28,491 nt of DNA, taken from contig JAOXYB010038395.1 of assembly GCA_028565635.1 (NCBI GenBank), forward strand, positions 1-28,491. Direction: 5' to 3'. The number at the start of each line of letters is the position of its first letter. Position 1 is the stretch's first letter. The notes below the pieces were generated by a model. It did not search any database and was not told the DNA's origin. It worked only from the letters and a program-made list of their open reading frames with translations. This DNA is from Phoronis ovalis (taxonomy: Eukaryota; Phoronida; Phoronidae). A program made the position numbers and the translations under genes. Positions 22,401-28,491 of this stretch are shown here, in pieces.

Positions 22401-22722
22401 CCGTACAATTTCGTGATTTGATGCAGTTGTCCGGGAGACTGCGTAACAAAGGTAAATTTACGTTTTAGCAGGTGCACGCTTGGAGGGTTATTTTTACTTG
22501 AACCTTTATAGTGTCTCTGCAACCTTTACGTTATTTATTTTTGACAAAAACATTGATTATCGTTATGCCCGGTTAAATAATAAGATATACCAACAGAAGC
22601 GATTTATATCGTACATTAAAAGACAAGAATCTCAGATATAAGATCGAAGAAGATAGATATAAACGTCTTGGATCCGATCCATATAGTATTTAGCGCTGGG
22701 TCTTGAGAAAAATAAATATACA

Positions 22723-24848
22723 ATGTCTGGAAAGAACAAAGTAAGTAAAGTTAAACATTCGCCGTAATCCATTTGACGGCTTGTATAAATTCCAGGGTGT
22801 TTAGCACGAACGTCATGAAACCGGGACTAAAATAAAGTACTAGTATGATTGAATGAATGAAATTGTTCGTTGTATTTTCCCGGTGTATTTTATCATCACA
22901 CGGACTAGTTAATTTATATCCAACTGTTTTAGGATTCAAAGAGCAGTGTCAAGCTATCTGAAGTAAAAAAGAAAAAGGAGGATGATGAAGAAAATATAGA
23001 AGCACCAAAGGAAAAATTTGTTCCAAAGAATTGGAATAATTTTAAGAAAGACACTAAAAAGATGTCATCAGTTCAAAAAAGCAAATGGATGATGGTACAT
23101 TTTTATATGTATATAACATATTCCTAAAATTGATAAATTATAAATGATATTTAATGCTGAAAATTATTTTTCCTTCATGTTGCCATGTAGTCAGACATTT
23201 TGTTAGTTTTTCCCTGATATCGGTTTGTTAATAATTAATGCCAAATCTTCAGCTACACCAGTTTCCTGAGGATCATTATAATTTTATACTTAATATTTAT
23301 AATATTACCTTTATTATTTCAGTACGAGGAGCCACCTAAGGAAGTAGCTGAACAACAGGCAGCTATAAGAAAAAGATTACTAGACCGCAAAAAAGAACTT
23401 CAAGTAGTGAATGCCCCTATGTCGAGAGACCAGGTAACAGAAAAGGACAAACATGAAAAATTAATAGGACAATTAAAGGCAGCAGAAGCCAGAAACAGGC
23501 TTAGGATTATGAGACTTAGATATCAAGCCAATAGGGTAAATTGCTATTTTTTTTAGTCATATCTTTAAAAAATATCCATTATGGCTCAAGAGGTTGAAAA
23601 TGAAGTTAAAATAATCAATTAATATACCTCATTTTTACTTGACTTACTGATCACCAAAATTGGCAGTGGCACAACTATCTGATATTGCTTTGAGTGTATC
23701 AAATGTTTGTTCATGTAATATGTTTTATTTAATATTCAATTGCCTCCTTTAAATTCACAGCTTCTTAAATTGCTTAATTAATAGTAGCGAATAGGTTGCT
23801 AAAATACTGAAGTTTCTTTCGATGGAAAACTTTCATCTTACCCGGTTTTTTTCTCTATGAAAGCCAGGATATATAAAACTCTAAGAGTTTTATATATCCT
23901 ATATGAAAGTAAACATGGTTTATCTTTGTTATTTACAGGCTCAAGAAGTAAATCATTTAATATCCTGTCAACCATCAGCATTAAAAGCTGTAAGACTTCA
24001 GGCTCTAGTACCCCCTCATCCAGAGCGTACCGACACAGGAGACATCTTAGATAAACTACAGGTATAGTATTACGGGGGAACTGGCATTCAGGGTGATTAT
24101 ATACATGAGCTGTCCCGTTAGCCTGGGGGGGTCTGCCTCAGATCAGTGGATGGTATGCATGTTTGTAAACAAAATCGAGTAAAATAGATTATTTTTAAAA
24201 TCAAAGAACGTTTAACATACATTATGCAGATAGGGTTACATTTTTTTATCAAATATATAAAAAGGGTGCCTTATATGATTAACTGTACACATTGGGTGAT
24301 TAATTTGCTGGGATATTTTCATTCAAATACAACAGCATTAAATATGGTATCTAAAATTTCTTTTCTTTTCAAAAACCCATTATTGCCTTGAGTTGGACCC
24401 CTGGGTACAGTGGCCCTTTTTCAGCCTTTACTTTTACAATGTGATAACATCTTTTTATGTTTATTTAATATTTTTAGCCATGGGTGTGCTTTTTGCAAAC
24501 AAATATACGTAATTTTTTACCATGGGATGTATAAAACAGTAATGAGACTACCTTTAACTGAGGTGCAAAATATCTGATATTAATAATGTATCATACTATC
24601 TGTATTGTCACAATCATTTATCTGTACTCAACTTTGTGAACAGATATGTTTTATGAATCAAAAATATGTTTTCTGCAATGTGATGAATCATTTTAGTTAA
24701 CAGAGATACTGTATAATTATAAGTGCTGTTTATTAAATTTAATGTGCTCTTGCAATATAAAATATTTGTTTTGTTTTTATTTCAGAGATCTAGAGTTGAA
24801 AGTTTACTAGAAGATAACACAGGCCTGCTAACAAATAGAATTGCTTAA
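22723..24848 (+). CDS. Conserved-looking protein of unknown function, 192 aa
   Basis: Five exons (22723-22740, 22933-23094, 23323-23535, 23939-24061, 24786-24848) all break in phase 0 with GT-AG borders. The first coding exon holds only MSGKNK. I do not recognise the family. Residues 1-60 are Lys/Glu-rich with the aromatic patch FVPKNWNNFKK. About 66-115 look helical. About 112-157 form the most ordered-looking block, with EARNRLRIMRLRYQANRAQE, a Cys at 141, and KAVRLQALVPP. The end is ESLLEDNTGLLTNRIA. No signal peptide or membrane segment is present. The charged helical make-up would suit a cytoskeletal or ciliary protein, but that is a guess. An AATAAA overlaps the stop codon and another lies at 24937. 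All junctions keep the frame, so it is very probably a real gene. Confidence 0.8.
23866..23900. repeat. 35-base near-perfect palindrome before exon 4 of the unknown gene
   Basis: Two 17-base arms, the left being AGGATATATAAAACTCT, are exact reverse complements around a single A. The palindrome ends 38 bases before the exon at 23939, in the region where a branch point would be expected. The short sequence CTATGAAAG or TATGAAAG stands on each side of it. Confidence 0.85.
24122..24177 (+). repeat. Possible left end of a fold-back element in the last intron of the unknown gene
   Basis: CCTGGGGGGGTCTG followed by GTGGATGGTATGCATGTT and AACAAAATCG resembles the end at 28388 (CCCGGGGGTGGTC, GTGGATACGCATGTT, AACAAAATTTCG). 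A weak partner, CCCCTGGG, stands near 24399. No target-site duplication was found. Confidence 0.35.
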
Positions 24849-25562
24849 TAAAAATATGCAATTAATCATATTATATAATTACTCGTATTTATAGAGAAAA
24901 ATAAGATATTGAATAAGCAGAAAATTCTGTTCACACAATAAAATCAGAATATTAGGGAAATCAAATGTGGATGAACGTAACTATTAGTAATATTTTGGAA
25001 AAAATATGTGAATATTTGGCTTGGAAAACTATTACTTTGCCAATGGTAACCAGGATATGGACTGGATTAAACATTTCATTGGGATGTAGTAAGAAATATT
25101 ATGTATTGCATATTGCATTTATATTATAATAATGTCAGTGCAAAGAAGACAAATCTTTTTTGTACATAATTTAGTGTTTTTTGAATCACATGTCATAAAC
25201 GCTTTGGTAAAAGTTCTCATTTATTGTATTATATAACGTCATTTCAATCATCACTATTGCCATTTAACTCATATGAAAATTTGTTATGTTTTTAATAAAT
25301 AAATATAATACTGTCGTTTACTTCTTTCGTTGTATAATCTGTGCATTTTTTCCCCGGGGAGTATCTTAGTGGATGCGTCTGACACGGATGGTTCGCTATT
25401 TTTGACGAATGTTTGGTACATTACGGAGTATCTTTTGTTGTTTACATTAAAGGTATAGTTTCTATGGCCTAGTCAAGAGATCCACCGGGAAGATATGTAT
25501 TTTGGTGTACTTAACGGGGAAAGTACAACTTGGAAGTCCAAGTGTAAACAAGAACTGTACTG

Positions 25563-25964
25563 GGAAAAAATCTGTTAAAGACCAAGGAGACACTGTGGAA
25601 TAGAAGGTTACCTCGACGTTTACCACAGCACTTTCGAGTCGCCACTGATTATAAAATTTTCAGGAGACCATTAAAAACATGCTTAAAATATGACAGATGC
25701 TTGTGCCCCGGGCTCAAAAGCTTGTAAAGCAGAGTATTAAAGTTAATTACTATGGGTTAATATTTGCGATGTGTTACAGATATGACTCAGGCTTGTACAT
25801 AGTTTTCTTCCTATGATCTCTGTATTCCTATATGTTTCTTTAGTTTACTTTGCTTACGTGTGTATGACTTTAATATCATGTTTTTATAGTCGGTAAAACA
25901 AGCTCAGCTCATGTCGTAAGTGTTTTGAAAAAATGACTATTAAAATAAACGTTGATTGATTGAT
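25563..25964 (+). mobile_element. 3' end of a non-LTR retrotransposon (LINE)
   Basis: The frame 25563-25727 reads KETLWNRRLPRRLPQHFRV and then FRRPLKTCL. This is the WN-LP ... FKR-LK-L signature that closes the second ORF of CR1/Jockey-type LINEs, here with a natural stop. About 240 bases of non-coding sequence follow, ending in a TTGATTGATTGAT simple tail at 25952-25964, as expected of a LINE 3' terminus. The 5' part is missing. Confidence 0.6.
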
Positions 25965-26848
25965 AACAACATCTCACTAAAGCAATAATAGTGTTTATGG
26001 TTAAAATCATACAGGATCCAGCGCGGCAAAATTTGGTATAGAATGGGACTGGGTTATATTTTTGGTATCACAATACGTACAGCATACTATGGGGTGGAAG
26101 TTTTGATATATATCATATGCTCTTTATTTCGACATTTTTGGTACATACTAGATCCGAAACCTTTAGCTTCAAACCCAAAATATAACTAAGATATATCCCC
26201 TCCGATTTTTATACAGCTCCAGTTTTAACTACCTTACTTTTTGTAAAATTGAAATTACACAGCAGTAATCTATGCCATGTCACCATTTGCCCAACTTTGA
26301 TAAATATGGCGTAATATATAATTATGTAATTAGATTACAACTGAGAAACTGGTCGGAATCCTTATGGGTTGTCTCACTTTTAGTGTTTTTATTCAACATC
26401 TCCAACATTGGAGAAGTCGTGGATATTTTTTAATTTTTCTTTTCCAGTGTCATATCCAAATACCCATTTGGCAACAAACAGTATACGTTAAAACAACATT
26501 TACCATTCCACAAAATTTCCTTTACGTGTAACGAAATCTAATTTCTGCTTTTTCTTTACAACAATTTTACTTGAACTCCTTCTGTTCAACTAACTAGACT
26601 CTCCGACAAAAAAAAAATTAAATTTAAGAATTATTTTCAATATTTAATTGTAACTAACAATTTACAAATTATATTTTGTATAAAGACCATTCTTTTTAAC
26701 ACTTCTGAATGATCAATCGTCAGATAATGTGAACGAACTCTGTGTTTGTAACACGTAGCTTGTCAGTGCTCAATGATTTACGGTGAATGTCAAACGAATT
26801 TGATCACTATACAACAATTTTTAAACCCCCTGTACAACGTTTTTGACA

Positions 26849-26861
26849 CCCCCCCCCCCCC
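26849..26861 (+). repeat. Poly-C tract
   Basis: Thirteen consecutive C residues, preceded by AACCCCCTG about 20 bases earlier. It may be a remnant of G/C-rich element termini. Confidence 0.8.
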
Positions 26862-27759
26862 ATAAATGTTGACCAGACCCCAACTCGATATTAAAGCGAA
26901 GACCATATATGCCTGGGTAATCTCATATGAAAGCTCTAGCATTTATTTGTTTGTTATAAATTGGCTGCTGGGAGTAACAATGTCTCTGATCTGTTCTGAA
27001 AGACCAAATTTTGGTGCTGACAACAGCAGGTCCTTAATCAAAATTCATCAACTTAATTATTACGTATATAATACACATTTCTATTTGGAAGCAAGGTATC
27101 CCAAAAATGGTACCAGAGAATAGGGAAAAAAACATACAAATATCCAAAATTTACAGAGAAAGGACCTTCAAGCACCGAGAGCCGCGTGCAAAACACGTGT
27201 GGCTCTGCAATCACCACTCTTCACTCAACACAAAAATAATCTCCTTTCTAAAAAATGTTTGGTTGGCATCTCTGTAAATAGGTACACTTTACGCCATAAT
27301 GCTTTGTTAACATGCATCTTATATGAATGAAAAATCCTGTATCCGACTAAAAAAAATGTGCCCCCCTTTCAAAAAATCCTGGATCCACCACTGCGGATAC
27401 ACATATTGATCGAGATATTTATGAAAGCCTGCTTGAGTTTACATTTTATATTATCAAAGTACTCTCTTTCCAAAAAGAGGCTATATTATAATATATAGAG
27501 AAAACAAGAAAGATTGCAAGACAACTCTTTGGTAAAGTTTACAAACCTCGTGTAGCGTTTGTATATAGCCATAAAACTCTGTCAAATTGCGATACCAATA
27601 ATGAAAGCAATGCAAGTAATGTTATTCAGTATATTTCAACTGTAGAAACCTATAAGCCAAGCACAGTGGAAACTAAACCAGAATATATAAATTTATTGCC
27701 TTCATTATATGTTAACCACAAATACAACTAATCACGAATACAAATGTATAAATGTCTTA

Positions 27760-28351
27760 AAGCGAATAAGATGCCGCTAACACTATGCTATCCCTTTTAA
27801 AAGAATTTTAAAAGAATAATTTTTCACAAGTATATATTTTCAAAATTATTAAATCCGTTTTGAAGTTACGGTCATTATGTTGCATTGGTGGCTTTGGATG
27901 CTGCCATTATAAACCTTTATTATCCATAATGCAAAGTGCACTGACATCAGAGATGAATAAGATTTGTGTACATTTGTATGGTAAAAAACTGTAAAATCAT
28001 TTATATTTTATTTCTCAGGCAGTGATATGCTACTGAAATGTAATACTTTTATAAAGATATAGTTAAAGGGATAGTTACTGCAAATAACTGCATTTTAGTC
28101 TTGTTATGGGTATAAAGCGAAACAATATAATTTTCCTATATGGTTACGTGCAAACCTTATTCATCTCTGATGTCATCAGCACTTTGCATTATGGATAAGA
28201 AAAGTTACAATGGCAGCTTCCAGAGCCACCCACACAATGACTATAATTTAAAAATGGATTGAGCAATTTTGATAATTCTTCTTGGAAATGATTCAGTCTT
28301 TTAAGATGTATAAAAGTGAATAGGTTATTCATGTTAGCGACACCTTGCCTT
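27760..28351. mobile_element. Large inverted-repeat (fold-back) element, possible TA insertion
   Basis: The outer ends read AAGCGAATAAGATGCCGCTAAC (left) and, on the minus strand, AAGGCAAGGTGTCGCTAAC (right). The inner parts match best: GTGGCT-TGGA-GCTGCCATT, then TTATCCATAATGCAAAGTGC and GACATCAGAGATGAATAAG appear in both arms. The arms are roughly 220 bases and the centre about 100 bases. TA flanks both sides, consistent with a Tc1/mariner-type MITE, but in AT-rich DNA this is weak. No transposase frame is present. Confidence 0.65.
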
Positions 28352-28387
28352 TAAATTAAAAAAATAGCAGTGCTACGTACTCCAGAG

Positions 28388-28491
28388 CCCGGGGGTGGTC
28401 AATATGAAAGTGGATACGCATGTTCCAACAAAATTTCGCGTGAAAGGGTATGTTTTTCGAACCGCCGGCGCGTAACGCGCGTTACGTGCTT
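28388..28491 (+). mobile_element. Left end of a fold-back element, cut by the window edge
   Basis: CCCGGGGGTGGTC, GTGGATACGCATGTT and GAAAGGGTATGTTTTTCG resemble the left terminus of the 21678-22054 element. A perfect 16-base palindrome, CGTAACGCGCGTTACG, lies at 28471-28486 in a CpG-dense patch unlike the surrounding DNA. The rest of the element is outside the window. Confidence 0.45.

Larger units (their letters stand above)
20242..22722. other. EBAG9 leader intron and head-to-head promoter region
   Basis: The coding sequence of EBAG9 begins at 20241 and that of the next gene at 22723. The interval contains LINE debris at 20481-20590 and 21105-21487, a fold-back transposon at 21678-22054, and low-complexity CTAGTA-type sequence at 22064-22122. 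It also holds a candidate EBAG9 leader exon near 22259-22400. Two copies of TGACTCTATA occur near 20707 and 20760, the second inside an ATGAC/GTCAT hairpin. No other coding exon is recognised. Confidence 0.45.
24849..28491. other. Gene-poor, repeat-rich region
   Basis: No coding exon is recognised. The left part holds the 3' UTR of the unknown gene, with candidate AATAAA at 24847-24852 (overlapping the stop) and 24937-24942. It is followed by a LINE tail (25563-25964), a C13 tract (26849-26861), a large inverted-repeat element (27760-28351) and the left end of another element (28388 on). The 85-codon frame at 26866-27123 has no recognisable motif and no splice context. Confidence 0.5.

Noticed and set aside
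26866-27123. 85-codon open frame as a gene
   Set aside because: It has no recognisable motif, no promoter or splice context, and lies in repeat-rich DNA downstream of a poly-C tract.
1-28491. CRISPR array, bacterial operon, tRNA or rRNA genes
   Set aside because: No regularly spaced direct repeats, no ribosome-binding-site-led gene series, and no convincing tRNA or rRNA sequence were seen; the gene structure is clearly animal nuclear.

Overview
This is an AT-rich animal nuclear window. It has split genes with GT-AG introns, AATAAA polyadenylation signals and decayed transposons. The gene products are metazoan: a RITA1-like Notch/tubulin factor, ribosomal P1, an HDEL-tailed three-domain TXNDC5 and an EBAG9 orthologue. 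These point to an invertebrate bilaterian, possibly a lophotrochozoan or invertebrate deuterostome. I cannot fix the phylum from sequence alone.

Layout, left to right. 1-873: degenerate repeats and the probable RITA1 leader. 874-1515: RITA1-like single coding exon (+). 3866-5520: three-exon coiled-coil protein with a C-terminal GRIP-like domain (+). 6716-9631: RPLP1 in five exons (-), carrying a Harbinger-like MITE in intron 4 and a palindromic region in intron 2. 10070-16463: TXNDC5 in ten exons (+), head to head with RPLP1. 18048-20241: EBAG9 in four coding exons (-), tail to tail with TXNDC5. 20244-22258: probable EBAG9 leader intron, holding LINE debris and a fold-back element with an 8-bp target-site duplication. 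22723-24848: five-exon gene for an unrecognised 192-residue protein (+), head to head with the probable EBAG9 leader. 24849-28491: no gene seen; LINE tail, homopolymer tracts, a large inverted-repeat element and the left end of another fold-back element.

Four genes could be assembled exon by exon with consistent phase: RPLP1 112 aa, TXNDC5 389 aa, EBAG9 242 aa and the unknown protein 192 aa. The GRIP-like gene gives 342 aa. TXNDC5 and EBAG9 both act in the secretory pathway, and the GRIP-like protein probably does too. I see no operon-like coupling beyond shared head-to-head promoters.

The least ordinary features are: a 44/46 inverted repeat flanking TXNDC5 exon 3; several CTCF-like motifs between and within genes; a 35-bp near-perfect palindrome just upstream of an exon; and three to four related fold-back element ends.
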